Assembly (NCBI GenBank): GCA_016191115.1
Contig: JACPPG010000040.1
Span: 1 to 64,000, forward strand
Length of the DNA stretch: 64,000 nt
Direction of reading: 5' to 3'
From: Planctomycetia bacterium
Lineage (GTDB): Bacteria; Planctomycetota; Planctomycetia; Pirellulales; JACPPG01
This document shows, one piece after another, positions 28,929-37,861 of this stretch. Both the position numbers and the translations under genes were made by a program. The notes under the pieces were generated by a model, which worked only from the letters and a program-made list of their open reading frames with translations, was not told the DNA's origin and did no database searches. Position 1 is the first letter of the stretch; each line of letters opens with the position of its first letter.

Positions 28929-29173
28929 GGCGGGAATCGGCGGGAGGGTGGGGCGGGGGCCGATTGCCGAACAGCCAAACGCATCGACATCGGTTGATTG
29001 ATTTTAATGGCGCCCCCTGCGGCAGCACAACCAAGATTTGGGGCCAATTTGCGATGGGGGGACAGACGGGATGCCGGCCTTTGCAAGTACTTGCGGCCCA
29101 AGCGGAGCCGCCGATAATGCCCCTTTTGCCCCGTGAGGCGTCCGCCGCCACCAATCCCGCCAGCCCAAAGAGA

Positions 29174-29274
29174 CGACGAGGAGACCACAAATGCCGTCCG
29201 ATGCAGCGACGCCTCGTTCTTCGCCAACGGCAATACAACGACGAGGAGACCACAAATGCCGTCCGATGCAGCGA
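29174..29274 (+). repeat. direct repeat duplicating a ribosome binding site and start codon
   Basis: A 36-bp sequence (CGACGAGGAGACCACAAATG then CCGTCCGATGCAGCGA) occurs at 29174-29209 and again, identical, at 29239-29274. Each copy holds GAGGAG, an ATG and the first codons MPSDAA. The offset is 65 nt, so the first ATG (29191) is out of frame with the gene starting at 29256. Confidence 0.9.
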
Positions 29275-29720
29275 AGCCGAATCGTCCCCTTACCGTCCTG
29301 GCCGTTGTTGCCGCGTTCGCCCTGGGCACGGTGGTGGCGATCCTTATCACGCGCCCCGCGGCGGCCGAGGATAAGCCGGCCGCGGAACGATTTTTTGAGA
29401 TGCGAACGTATGTCGCCCACGACGGAAAGTTCGCGGACCTGCACAAGCGCTTTCGGGAGCACACCAACCGGCTGTTCCAGAAACATGGGATGACGCTCAT
29501 CGGCTACTGGACGCCCGCCAGCGGACCCGAGGCCGAAAACACGCTCGTGTACATCCTGGCCTACCCTAGCCGCGAAGCACGGGAGAAGTCGTGGAAGGAC
29601 TTCATGGCCGATCCCGAGTGGCAGTCCGTTCGCAAGGAATCGGAAAAGAACGGACCTCTATTGGCGAAGCCGCCGGTGTCGCAATTCCTCAAGCCGACGG
29701 ACTACTCGCCGATCAAGTAA
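29256..29720 (+). CDS. NIPSNAP-family exported/membrane-anchored protein
   Basis: 154 aa. One N-terminal hydrophobic segment (LTVLAVVAAFALGTVVAILI) is followed by a NIPSNAP ferredoxin-like domain: FFEMRTYVAHDGKFADLHKR, HGMTLIGYWTP, NTLVYILAYPSREAREKSW and the PEWQSV motif. The family forms dimeric alpha/beta barrels; a biochemical role is not established. GAGGAG precedes ATG 29256. The first copy of the duplicated start region (ATG 29191) opens a different frame and may divert ribosomes. It is divergent from the DUF1501 gene. Confidence 0.88.
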   Translation: MPSDAAKPNRPLTVLAVVAAFALGTVVAILITRPAAAEDKPAAERFFEMRTYVAHDGKFADLHKRFREHTNRLFQKHGMTLIGYWTPASGPEAENTLVYILAYPSREAREKSWKDFMADPEWQSVRKESEKNGPLLAKPPVSQFLKPTDYSPIK

Positions 29721-29848
29721 ACTGGCGGCATCTTTGACCGCTTGTCGACGGCACGCAGGGAGGCGCATTGCGCGCACCAGGCACGTCGGAAGCGTCGGTG
29801 TGCGAGCTCGCTTCAATGCCAGGCACGGAACGACCAGGAGAAACTCTT

Positions 29849-30712
29849 ATGACCGACCGCCAGAAATGGACCGTGTACCCCTTGTTGTTCTTGGCGCTGG
29901 GCATCGTGCTCAAGGACAAGATGGGTTTCCCGATCCCGCGGCTGACTTGCCAGGAGCTGGAAATTGTCGGCGCCGACGGATCGCAACACGTGTTCTTGGG
30001 TAGCGACGGCGTCACCTCCCGGCAATTCGCGGTCACAAGCACCGATGGCCAACAGCAGGTCGTGCTCGCCGAAACGGGGATCGCCTGCCGGCAGATGTCG
30101 ATTACCAACGCCGCCGGAAAGCCCCAGATCGTGCTAGGCGGCGCGGGCATCGCTTGCCGCGAGCTGACGATCGTCGATTCGAAGGGAAAACCGCAAATAT
30201 CCCTGGGCGGCGTCCGCGGATCAGGCGTCGTCGAAATCCTCGGGCAACGCGTGGCGTGCCGCGAACTGGAAATCGTCGATAAGGACGGACGGCCGCAAAT
30301 TCTGCTCGGCAGCAATCGAGGGTCGGGCGTCGTCGAGGTGCTGGGCCCGCAAGACCACCCCTTGGTGCTCATGGGCCCCGATGCCTCGGGGCAACGCGGC
30401 ACGATCGGGACCTACGACGCCGACGGCCGGCCGCAGTTGGGCATGGGCATCCAGGGTAGCACCGTGGCCCTGCTGCTCTACGATCCGGCGCAAAACAACA
30501 TCGTCGCGCTAGCGCGCGACGCCAATGGCAAAGGCGCCGTGCAGACCGGGCCCATGTTCCAGATCAAGGTCGAGCCGATCCGCCCAGGCGAAGCACCCAA
30601 GAAAACGGAACCGCGGGAAGAGGAGACCCCGGCTGAAGGCCCATCGCCCGCGGAGGAGCCATCCGAGGCCGAGTCACGACCGGCCAAGGACGGCGAACCA
30701 CAAGGGCGCTAA
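29849..30712 (+). CDS. membrane-anchored protein with short beta repeats
   Basis: 287 aa. N-terminal membrane anchor (WTVYPLLFLALGIVLKDKM) followed by six or more ~25-residue repeats of the type CRELTIVDSKGKPQISLGG (variants CQELEIV, CRQMSIT, CRELEIV), suggesting a beta-helix or beta-solenoid with Cys at a fixed place in each turn. The tail is acidic and Pro/Glu-rich (EPREEETPAEGPSPAEEP), disordered. CAGGAG is 8 nt before ATG 29849. Family unknown to me beyond similar planctomycete hypotheticals. It sits 128 bp after the NIPSNAP gene and could share its transcript. Confidence 0.75.
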   Translation: MTDRQKWTVYPLLFLALGIVLKDKMGFPIPRLTCQELEIVGADGSQHVFLGSDGVTSRQFAVTSTDGQQQVVLAETGIACRQMSITNAAGKPQIVLGGAGIACRELTIVDSKGKPQISLGGVRGSGVVEILGQRVACRELEIVDKDGRPQILLGSNRGSGVVEVLGPQDHPLVLMGPDASGQRGTIGTYDADGRPQLGMGIQGSTVALLLYDPAQNNIVALARDANGKGAVQTGPMFQIKVEPIRPGEAPKKTEPREEETPAEGPSPAEEPSEAESRPAKDGEPQGR

Positions 30713-30723
30713 GGGCGAGGATG

Positions 30724-30837
30724 GAAATGTCGAATGCCGAAATCCGAATGTCTGAATGTCTAACCTTCGGATTTCGCGATTTCGGGTTTGCAGTTTCAGA
30801 GTTCTTTCGACACGCGCGCTTCGGCATTCGACGTTTC
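30724..30837. repeat. 114-bp inverted-repeat element
   Basis: Ends are GAAATGTCGAATGCCGAA and TTCGGCATTCGACGTTTC, complementary in 17 of 18 positions. The interior holds shorter complementary pieces (CCGAAATCCGAA / TTCGGATTTCG). It is AT-richer than its neighbours, between the convergent repeat protein (+) and lipoprotein (-) genes. A MITE or a strong bidirectional terminator are both possible. Confidence 0.7.
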
Positions 30838-30842
30838 CGAAG

Positions 30843-31991
30843 CTACCGGCTCACCGGCGCGCGCAGCGCGGTAGCGGTGGCCTTCTCCGCCGGCGCGCTG
30901 CCAAAGCGGCGCTCGCGGTAGATCTCAAGTCCTCGGGCGGCGTGGTACAGTCCGCCGCACTCCAGCTCGTACGGCTGCGTCTCCTCGACCATGTCGCACA
31001 ATGCGACCACGGCCTTGATCATCCATTGCGAGCGCAGCTCCTGCTCCGGTAGCGCCAGCGCCAAAAACTCGAGCGTATGCCCGGTTGTCCCCAGTCGCTG
31101 CCCGACGTCGGCCGTCGAGGCGGGGCGCTGTGCGTCGAAATAGTTCGACGAGAACGAGCCGTCGGGCTGCTGGAACATGCGGGCCATGCCGATCGCGCCC
31201 GGCGTGACGTCGGTGCCATAGATCACGTCATGCGCCGTCTTCCAGCCGCCGGTCAACTGGCCGCCGGCGTCGACGTGCCGTTTGAGCGCCACGGTGAGCG
31301 CCGTCAACCGGTGCGTGCCGCCGCAGGCACTAGTCGTCAGGTCCTGGGTGGCCTCCATGGCGACGACCCGCTCGATTGTCCATTCGGCTCCGTTCTTGGC
31401 CGTCCATTTGACGTCGCGCGGCAGGTAGGCGGTGAAGCCCATCAGGGACCAGGTGGCTTCCATGCCGTCATAGATGTCCCACTGGGCCTGCGTCACGAGA
31501 TCGCGGATGGTGTATTTCCGGCCGGCGACTAAAAACGGCGTGTCGTCCTTCAAGCCGCATAGCGACATGTAACCGAGCCACTGGTCCTCGTGCCCTTGGC
31601 CGCTTTTGCTGCCCGCCTCGAGAATCGCCTCTAACCCCTTGTCGCCGGGGACCAGGTTCCAGCCGGAGAGCCGGCCCCCGTCCTGCAAATACTTTAAGGC
31701 CGAAGTCGGCTTGCCCTGCACGTCGAGCTGCAGATCAGGCCCGAAGGCCAGAATGCCGTGCACGACCTGCCAGGCGGCGTTGCTCTCGGCCACCAAATGC
31801 CGGCGGCGGCACACGTCGATCGCCTGATCGATCCGCCCGCGCAGTTCGTCGCTGTCGATGTCGAGCACACGTGGCGATGCGGCAGCCGCGCTCGACACGC
31901 TGCTCTTCGCGCATCCCGACAAGGGCACCAACGACGCCAGAACCAAAAGCAGTCCGAGAAGCGGCCGGTACGGGCGGAGAAATTGGGGCAT
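30843..31991 (-). CDS. lipoprotein, possible alpha-toroid fold
   Basis: 382 aa. Signal LLGLLLVLASLVPLSGC is a lipobox, Cys about residue 27. The mature part is helical with spaced segments (AWQVVHGILAFGPDLQLDV, WTIERVVAMEATQDLTTSAC, THRLTALTVALKRHVDAGG, GHTLEFLALALPEQELRSQW) reminiscent of terpene-cyclase-like alpha/alpha toroids found in planctomycete exported proteins. No catalytic Asp-rich motif is seen, so the function is unknown. ATG 31991 fits the signal peptide; the ORF could begin at 32045. Confidence 0.7.
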   Translation of the reverse strand: MPQFLRPYRPLLGLLLVLASLVPLSGCAKSSVSSAAAASPRVLDIDSDELRGRIDQAIDVCRRRHLVAESNAAWQVVHGILAFGPDLQLDVQGKPTSALKYLQDGGRLSGWNLVPGDKGLEAILEAGSKSGQGHEDQWLGYMSLCGLKDDTPFLVAGRKYTIRDLVTQAQWDIYDGMEATWSLMGFTAYLPRDVKWTAKNGAEWTIERVVAMEATQDLTTSACGGTHRLTALTVALKRHVDAGGQLTGGWKTAHDVIYGTDVTPGAIGMARMFQQPDGSFSSNYFDAQRPASTADVGQRLGTTGHTLEFLALALPEQELRSQWMIKAVVALCDMVEETQPYELECGGLYHAARGLEIYRERRFGSAPAEKATATALRAPVSR

Positions 31992-32155
31992 GGGCAGGGG
32001 GCTCGCTATGCAGTGGAAATCCAGTCGTAGCCGCGGCAGTTGCAATCCATTTGCCTACAGTGGCAGATGCGTCGATGCCTCCCGAGGGAGGTCATTCACG
32101 ACTTAGAAAAATACCACGCGGACGGGCGCCGGGCCAATCGTGGTGGCGGGATGGG

Positions 32156-32291
32156 CAGGGCCGTTCACAGATTCAAGCTTGCCGGCGGCGCACCGGCGGG
32201 AAAGTGGGACAGGCACCGAGACGCAACGTTGGTCTGAAAGGACTTGCGCTGTTTATGCTCGGAGCCAGTCCCATTTTCCCGCCTCGCCATT
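32156..32291 (-). repeat. MITE-like element, copy 3 (one end lost)
   Basis: Inverted relative to copies 1, 2 and 4. It begins CAGGGCCGTTC followed by ACAGATTCAAGCTTG, contains the full hairpin core, and ends at CGCCTCGCCATT without the AAAACAGAATGGCCCTG terminus. It lies between the divergent lipoprotein and metallopeptidase genes. Confidence 0.9.
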
Positions 32292-32491
32292 CAGGGGCAC
32301 CATGAAGATAAGGGGCCGCCGCACGACCCGGCTCAACTCCCTTTGGCGATGCTTCGTAGAATAACCTGGCAAGCGCGATTTCGCTGTCAACAAGCATCGA
32401 CAGCAAACGAACGACAGAATAGCCGCGCTTGGGCCGCCTGCCGCGTCGCTCGGCCCAAGACCGCGCACAAGACACACCGGAGTCCCGTCAG

Positions 32492-33184
32492 ATGATGTTT
32501 TTGGATTCGTACTACCTCTACTACATTCTCATGGTGTCTCCCGCGCTACTGCTCGCGTTCTGGGCGCAGATGCGGGTCCACGCGACGTATGCCGAGGCGC
32601 AGCAGCTTCCGGCTTCGCTCAGCGGGGCGGCGGCAGCCCGGCACGTCCTCGACTCGGCCGGTCTGCGCGACGTCGAGATCGAGCAAGTGCCCGGCCAATT
32701 GACCGATCACTACGACCCGCGCGACAAGGTGCTGCGCCTCAGCCAGGATGTCTATCAGAGCCGGTCGCTGGCGGCGATTGGCATCGCCGCGCACGAGGCC
32801 GGGCATGCGATCCAGGACGCACACGGCTACGCGCCTTTGGCGATCCGCAACGCGGCGGTGCCGGTGGCCAACTTCGGCAGCGGCTTCAGCATGGTGCTGT
32901 TCATCCTCGGCCTCTTGGTCCAGGTGCCGGCCCTCATGTGGGGCGGAATCCTGCTCTTCGGCGGCGTAGTTTTCTTCCAGCTCGTGAATCTGCCGGTGGA
33001 GTTCAACGCCAGTAGCCGGGCCAAGGACCAGTTGACCGTGCTGGGGATCGCCAATCGCGAGGAGATGGTCTACGTCAATCGCGTGCTCAACGCCGCGGCA
33101 TGGACCTACGTCGCCGGGACGCTGCACGCCGTGCTGACGCTTTTGTACCTGGTCGCCCGCGCAGGTGGGCAGAGCCGCGACTAA
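32492..33184 (+). CDS. membrane zinc metallopeptidase (YugP/Zn_peptidase_2-like)
   Basis: 230 aa. N-terminal membrane helix (YYLYYILMVSPALLLAFWAQ) with downstream MRVHATYAEA. The zinc motif is AAHEAGHAIQDAHGY (HExxH, Glu catalytic), and two to three C-terminal helices (FSMVLFILGLLVQVPALMWG) follow. NREEMVYVNRVLNAAAWTYVAGTL closes the domain. Length and layout match YugP-type peptidases (~225 aa), whose substrates are not firmly known. ATG 32492 has GGAG 9 nt upstream; the next codon is also ATG. Convergent with the MscS gene. Confidence 0.93.
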   Translation: MMFLDSYYLYYILMVSPALLLAFWAQMRVHATYAEAQQLPASLSGAAAARHVLDSAGLRDVEIEQVPGQLTDHYDPRDKVLRLSQDVYQSRSLAAIGIAAHEAGHAIQDAHGYAPLAIRNAAVPVANFGSGFSMVLFILGLLVQVPALMWGGILLFGGVVFFQLVNLPVEFNASSRAKDQLTVLGIANREEMVYVNRVLNAAAWTYVAGTLHAVLTLLYLVARAGGQSRD

Positions 33185-33221
33185 ATGCGGCAAAGGCCTG
33201 CGGCCCGACGCCGTATGAGCA

Positions 33222-34391
33222 TCAACGTTTGGCGGCTGGTCCGCTCTGCTCGACACGCAGTGGCCGATCGGCGTCGCCGGACAGCACGACGGAGCGCGTC
33301 GCGAAAGCGAGATCGATCCCCTCGGTGTCGAAGCGCCGCAGAATCTCCAGGTTCACTTGCTCGCTGAACGCCGCGAACGCCCAGTAGTCGGGCGGGTGAT
33401 ACCAGTAAGTCACCGATAGATTGAGCGACGATTCCTGAAACTCGTTGAACACCACGCGCGGCGGCAGCTCGACGCGCATCCCTTCGTGACTGTCGAGGAT
33501 CTGCTTCAGGATCGCGATCGCCCGCTCGATTTTATCCGGCGGCGTGTCGTAGGTCAGACCCAGGTTGATCGAGCGGCGGATGTTGGGCCGTTTGCCGACG
33601 TTGAGAATCGGTTTGGACGCCAGGTCGGCATTGGGAATCGTCACCAGGTTGCCGTCTTGCGTGCGGAGGCGCGTGGAGCGGAAGCCGACGCCTTCGACGG
33701 TGCCGTCGTGCCCCTCGAAGACGATCCGGTCTCCCATCTCGAAGGGGCGGTCGCTGAAGAGCATGAGCGAGCCGAACAGGTTCTTGACGGTGTCCTGCGC
33801 GGCAAGTCCGATGGCCACGCCGCCGATCCCCAAGCCGGCCAAGACCGTGCCCACCGGCCCGCCGGCCAAGAGTTCGGCCAGGTACAAAAGCACAAAGATG
33901 ATGACGATCGCCCGCAGGCTGGTGCGGACCAGGGGGACGAGCATGTCGTCGAGCTTGCTGGCCGTGCGGAGGGCCAGCAGCTTCAGCCAGGCATCGACGG
34001 CATCAACGAGTGCGTAGGCGACGTACCCGGTGGCTAACAGAAGAAGCACCTTGCTGGCGAGATTGGGATAGCCCGATTCGGCGAGCCGGCCTTCGTACAG
34101 GTAGTAGCCGACGACCACCCGTAGCGCGATGGCCACGGCCAGTGGCGTCGCCGGGCGCCGCAGGGCCCGCAGCGTCACCGCCGGCAACAGGCGCGCGCGT
34201 TTTTCCAGCGAATCGGCGCCGCGGCGTAGCAGCCAGCGGGCCAATCGCCCCACGACAAGCGCCGCCGCCAGGCACGCGACAACGACCAGCACCACGTCGC
34301 CGGAGCTCGCCCACAGCGTACGCAACTCGTCGACCGCCGCGCGAGCGTCCCAGCGGATGGGCAATATGTCAGCCAGAAGAGACTCAATCAC
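33222..34391 (-). CDS. MscS-family mechanosensitive channel
   Basis: 389 aa, about five membrane helices before the pore. The pore helix and vestibule are recognisable: VLAGLGIGGVAIGLAAQDTV followed by KNLFGSLMLFSDRPFEMGDR and the beta domain (GTVEGVGFRSTRLRTQDGNLVTIPNADL, with KPILNVGKRPNIRR). It releases solutes on hypo-osmotic stress. The start is GTG 34391. It is convergent with the metallopeptidase gene, 37 bp between stops. Confidence 0.95.
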   Translation of the reverse strand: MIESLLADILPIRWDARAAVDELRTLWASSGDVVLVVVACLAAALVVGRLARWLLRRGADSLEKRARLLPAVTLRALRRPATPLAVAIALRVVVGYYLYEGRLAESGYPNLASKVLLLLATGYVAYALVDAVDAWLKLLALRTASKLDDMLVPLVRTSLRAIVIIFVLLYLAELLAGGPVGTVLAGLGIGGVAIGLAAQDTVKNLFGSLMLFSDRPFEMGDRIVFEGHDGTVEGVGFRSTRLRTQDGNLVTIPNADLASKPILNVGKRPNIRRSINLGLTYDTPPDKIERAIAILKQILDSHEGMRVELPPRVVFNEFQESSLNLSVTYWYHPPDYWAFAAFSEQVNLEILRRFDTEGIDLAFATRSVVLSGDADRPLRVEQSGPAAKR

Positions 34392-34500
34392 CAGACGCGG
34401 CTCCGGGCATCCGTTCCACAGACGCAGAACCCTGTCCGATTAGATCGAAATCCGCGCTCGTTGTCAGCGGCAATTGGGGCGGGGCCTGGTGCCGCGGCTC

Positions 34501-34573
34501 GCACTAGCCCGAAGCGCCAGAGCGCCAGCGAGGGAATATGTCGCGAATCCCGCGCAGCGCTTCGGGCTAGTGC
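34501..34573. repeat. REP-type palindrome, CTAGCCCGAAGCGC family
   Basis: GCACTAGCCCGAAGCGC at the left and its exact complement GCGCTTCGGGCTAGTGC at the right, enclosing AGAGCGCCAGCGAGGGAATA. The internal CGCCAGCGAGGG is shared with the REP copies around the transposase at 51172, so these are probably the same family. It lies between the MscS and PVC dehydrogenase genes. Confidence 0.8.
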
Positions 34574-34593
34574 GTGCGGGAAGGCGCGTTGCG

Positions 34594-37500
34594 TCATTTC
34601 GACGCCGGCGCGTCGCTTTGCACGTACGCGATCAGGTCGCGGACCTGGTCGGCGTCCAATTCGTCAAGGATTTTTTCCGGCATGATCGATTGCGGCGACC
34701 GCTCGATCCGCTCGACGTCGTCCTGCGCGAGCAGCGTCCGCTCGTTCTTGGCGTCGAGGATCGTGACCGTTTGCGGCGTGCTCTCGGCGATCAATCCGGT
34801 CAACACCCGCCCGTCCTTGGTCTCGACGACGTAATTGAAATACTCCTTGCGCACCACGGCGCTGGGGTCGACGACGCTGGTGAGCAAGAAGTCGCGGTTC
34901 TTTCGGTCGGCGCCCGTCAGCTCCGGTCCGACCTTGTTCCCCTCGCCGAAGAGCACATGGCAGGTTCCACAGTGTTTCGCAAACAGCGCCTTGCCGGGCA
35001 GCGGGTCACCTGCGGCGAGATTGAGCGAGACGGCGATGCCGTGGATTCTCGCGCGTTTCTCGGCTGGCGTTGCCTCGGTCACGGTGCCCCAATGTTTCGC
35101 CAGAAGCGCTTCGATGCGCGACTCCTTGAAAAGCGCGATCTGCCGCAGTTGCGTCGCGGAAACCTGATCCGCGGCGATCGTCCCGCGGTCGACCTCTTGC
35201 AAGAGGAGGATGGCCCAGGCCGCGCGGCCGCACAAAAGCCCAAGGGCCGTCGTACGCACCTCAGGACGGAACTGCGACAAGCGTTCGAGCGTCCGCGCGG
35301 CGATTCGCTGGTCGGAGAACCTGGCGAGCGCGGCCAAGGCGGCGGATTGGAGCGCCGCGGATTCGCCGTCTTCGAGCAGCCGCAGCAAGGGATCGACCGC
35401 CCGCGCGTCCCCCGCCTCGCCGACGATCTCGACCAGGGACACTCGATCCGGTGCCGCCACGCCGCGACCGGCCACCAGCTCGATCGCCCGCGACAGAGCG
35501 TCACCGCTTCCCAGGCGGATGGCGCAACGGATCCGACTCGGGCTGCGCTCGGCGACGCCTGCAAGCTCGCGCACGAATGACGCAAGCGACGGCGGAACCG
35601 CCGCCAGGCGGCGGCCTTCCAGGCCCTTTTCCACGCCCGCGATTAAGGCGTCTTGCTCCGTACGACTCGCAGCCGCCGCGAGCAACTGCGCGCACGCCGC
35701 GAAGCCATCATTCGTCGCTTCGGCCGCGTAGCGCCGCGCCAGCCGCGGCAGAATCACTGTCTTCACGAGCGGCCGTTGCCAGGCCTCGCGCGTGGCGAAC
35801 CGCTCCAGAACCTGCGTGCGGGCCGAAATCGCCTTGTCCTCGACGACCCACCACAAGAGGAGCGGGATGTGGGGATCGCTCAAATCCTCCGCGCGGGCCA
35901 GCAGTGCCTCGGCGATCGGCAGCCCCTGCTCGGCCGGCAGTCGCCGGGCGGTGCATGCCAATTGGCTGCGAACCGTCGCACTGGCATCGGACTCGGCCAG
36001 CACACGCAGCCGTTCGGCGGCGGCCACGGAAACGCTCCGCTCGTCCCCCAACAGTCGCACGGTCCACGTCCGCACGTGCTCGTCGCCGTGCCCGAGCAGT
36101 TCGAGCGCCACCGGCTCGACGAACCCGCCGCTGACGTACAGGGCCCACAGCGATTGCAGGGCCAGGTCGCCATCGGCCTCTTGCTGCGCTCCTTGGCGCA
36201 GCTCGGGCAGGACCGACGTGTCGCGCCGTTCTGCCAATAACGTCCGTGCCTCGCGCGCGTGCCACGCGTTCCTGTGCCCCAACAGCTTCACCAGGTCCGC
36301 GCTCGGCAGCCGCGACAGGTTCATGCCGGTGACAGGCTGGCTGCCGTCGGCCACGATCTTGTAGATCCGCCCGTTGCTGCGGTCCCAATCGTCCTTCGGG
36401 TCGACGTGGTTGGCCCGCTTGTCGTACCAGTCGGCGACGAACAGGCTGCCGTCGAGGCCGACCGTGCAATCAACGGGTCGGAAGGAATGATCGTCAGTGG
36501 TGAGCAATTCGCCACCGAAACGAGCGGCGAAGCTTGATCCGCGTCGCTCCATGCGGTGCCAGTGGATCGCGTTGGCGAGCACGTTGGCGGCGATGTACTG
36601 GTCGCGGCATCCGACCGGGAACGAGCCCCCTTGATAGACGATTCCCCCGCACGTGACGTGACCCCCTTTGAAGCCCTTGTACGGGACGTGCTCGAAGTAG
36701 CCGTAAGCGTGCGGGTTTTGCAACTCGCCATGTTTGCCGAAATTCTTGACGTAGTACCCGCCCTGCACCTGGTGCAACATGGCCACGTCGCCGTAGTTGG
36801 TTCCGGCGATCATGTTGCCGTGGCGGTCGAAATCGGCGCCCCACGTGTTGCCGCCTCCCTCGGCAAACAGCTCGAACGCCTTGGTGCGCGGGTGGTACCG
36901 CCAGATTCCTTGCTGGAACGTGACGCCGCGGATATGGGCTGTGACCGTGCTCCCCTGCGCGCCATAGAGCCAGCCATCGGGGCCCCATTGCAGGCTGTTG
37001 GCCAGGGCGTGCGCGTCCTCCAGGCCGAAACCGGCAAGCAGCACTTCGGGATCGCCGTCGGGCACGTCGTCCTGGTCGCGATCGGGATAGAAGAGCAAGT
37101 ACGGCGCCTGCACGACGAATGCGCCGCCGTGGCCGAGCGCCAGGCCGGTTGCCAGGTTCAAGCCGTCGACAAAATCCTTGGCGTTGTCGAATTGCCCGTC
37201 GCCGTCGGTGTCCTCGAGAATCGTAATCCGATCGGCGCCGCGCGGCCCCTTGGGCGGGGGCTCGGGCAGCTTGTCGTATACGGTCCGCAGATACTGGTCG
37301 ACCTTGACGGCCGTCAGCCCGGCGGGCGTTGGGTATTGCAGGTACTGGATGACCCACAGGCGGCCGCGGGCGTCGAAGCACATCGAAACCGGCTGGCGGA
37401 TCGTCGGCTCGCTGGCGAAAAGCTGCACGCGAAAGCCGGCCGGCAGCTTGAAGTGGGCAAGGGCCTCGGCCGGCGAAAGGCCATCGGCCGAGGCCAGGCT

Positions 37501-37692
37501 CTGGCAAAAGAGCGCGGCCAGGATGCAGCACGCCAGCTTTCGCACGGCGCGAAGCGGGCGGCGGCGACAGTGAACATCTCGGGAGCACGGCACGCGGACG
37601 CCTCGGGCGAACAGGTCAGGTGGGAAAGCAAAGCGGCGGGTAGGGCACGCAGACGGCAAGCGTAGCCCGAAAGGCAAGTATAATCGAGCCAA
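34594..37692 (-). CDS. PVC-type membrane-bound dehydrogenase with HEAT repeats and cytochrome c domain
   Basis: Up to 1032 aa. Family homology starts near residue 70 (LSPAEALAHFKLPAGFRVQL). The N-terminal six-bladed propeller is dehydrogenase-like (ILEDTDGDGQFDNAKDF, HANSLQWGPDGWLYGAQG-type blades, VDCTVGLDGSLFVADWYD). Residues ~470-860 are HEAT-like repeats, and the C-terminal haem domain carries HCGTCHVLFGEGNKVGPELTG, ending SIMPEKILDEL. It is an exported electron-transfer enzyme common in Planctomycetota and Verrucomicrobiota, substrate unknown. The signal peptide is LACCILAALFCQSLASA. The true start is uncertain (GTG 37593 or 37545 are candidates); the upstream reading borders MITE copy 4. 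Confidence 0.88.
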   Translation of the reverse strand: MARLYLPFGLRLPSACPTRRFAFPPDLFARGVRVPCSRDVHCRRRPLRAVRKLACCILAALFCQSLASADGLSPAEALAHFKLPAGFRVQLFASEPTIRQPVSMCFDARGRLWVIQYLQYPTPAGLTAVKVDQYLRTVYDKLPEPPPKGPRGADRITILEDTDGDGQFDNAKDFVDGLNLATGLALGHGGAFVVQAPYLLFYPDRDQDDVPDGDPEVLLAGFGLEDAHALANSLQWGPDGWLYGAQGSTVTAHIRGVTFQQGIWRYHPRTKAFELFAEGGGNTWGADFDRHGNMIAGTNYGDVAMLHQVQGGYYVKNFGKHGELQNPHAYGYFEHVPYKGFKGGHVTCGGIVYQGGSFPVGCRDQYIAANVLANAIHWHRMERRGSSFAARFGGELLTTDDHSFRPVDCTVGLDGSLFVADWYDKRANHVDPKDDWDRSNGRIYKIVADGSQPVTGMNLSRLPSADLVKLLGHRNAWHAREARTLLAERRDTSVLPELRQGAQQEADGDLALQSLWALYVSGGFVEPVALELLGHGDEHVRTWTVRLLGDERSVSVAAAERLRVLAESDASATVRSQLACTARRLPAEQGLPIAEALLARAEDLSDPHIPLLLWWVVEDKAISARTQVLERFATREAWQRPLVKTVILPRLARRYAAEATNDGFAACAQLLAAAASRTEQDALIAGVEKGLEGRRLAAVPPSLASFVRELAGVAERSPSRIRCAIRLGSGDALSRAIELVAGRGVAAPDRVSLVEIVGEAGDARAVDPLLRLLEDGESAALQSAALAALARFSDQRIAARTLERLSQFRPEVRTTALGLLCGRAAWAILLLQEVDRGTIAADQVSATQLRQIALFKESRIEALLAKHWGTVTEATPAEKRARIHGIAVSLNLAAGDPLPGKALFAKHCGTCHVLFGEGNKVGPELTGADRKNRDFLLTSVVDPSAVVRKEYFNYVVETKDGRVLTGLIAESTPQTVTILDAKNERTLLAQDDVERIERSPQSIMPEKILDELDADQVRDLIAYVQSDAPASK

Positions 37693-37723
37693 AGGCGAGG
37701 GGCACTCAGCGTCGGGCGTCAGC

Positions 37724-37861
37724 CAGGGCCATTCTGTTTTTCAAAATGGCGAGGCGGGAAAATGGGACTGGCTCCGAGCATAAACAGCGCAAGTCCTTTC
37801 AGACCAACGTTGCGTCTCGGTGCCTGTCCCACTTTCCCGCCGGTGCCCCGCCGGCCAGCTT
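37724..37861 (+). repeat. MITE-like element, copy 4 (one end lost)
   Basis: Starts CAGGGCCATTC, full hairpin core, ends CCGGCCAGCTT. It provides the last ~40 codons and stop of the HTH/zinc-ribbon gene, as copy 1 does for the kinase gene, and in the same frame. Confidence 0.9.

Noticed and set aside
32429..32491. Upstream extension of the zinc peptidase from GTG/ATG-like codons.
   Set aside because: Arg-rich and unlike a membrane N-terminus; ATG 32492 has GGAG and begins the first helix.
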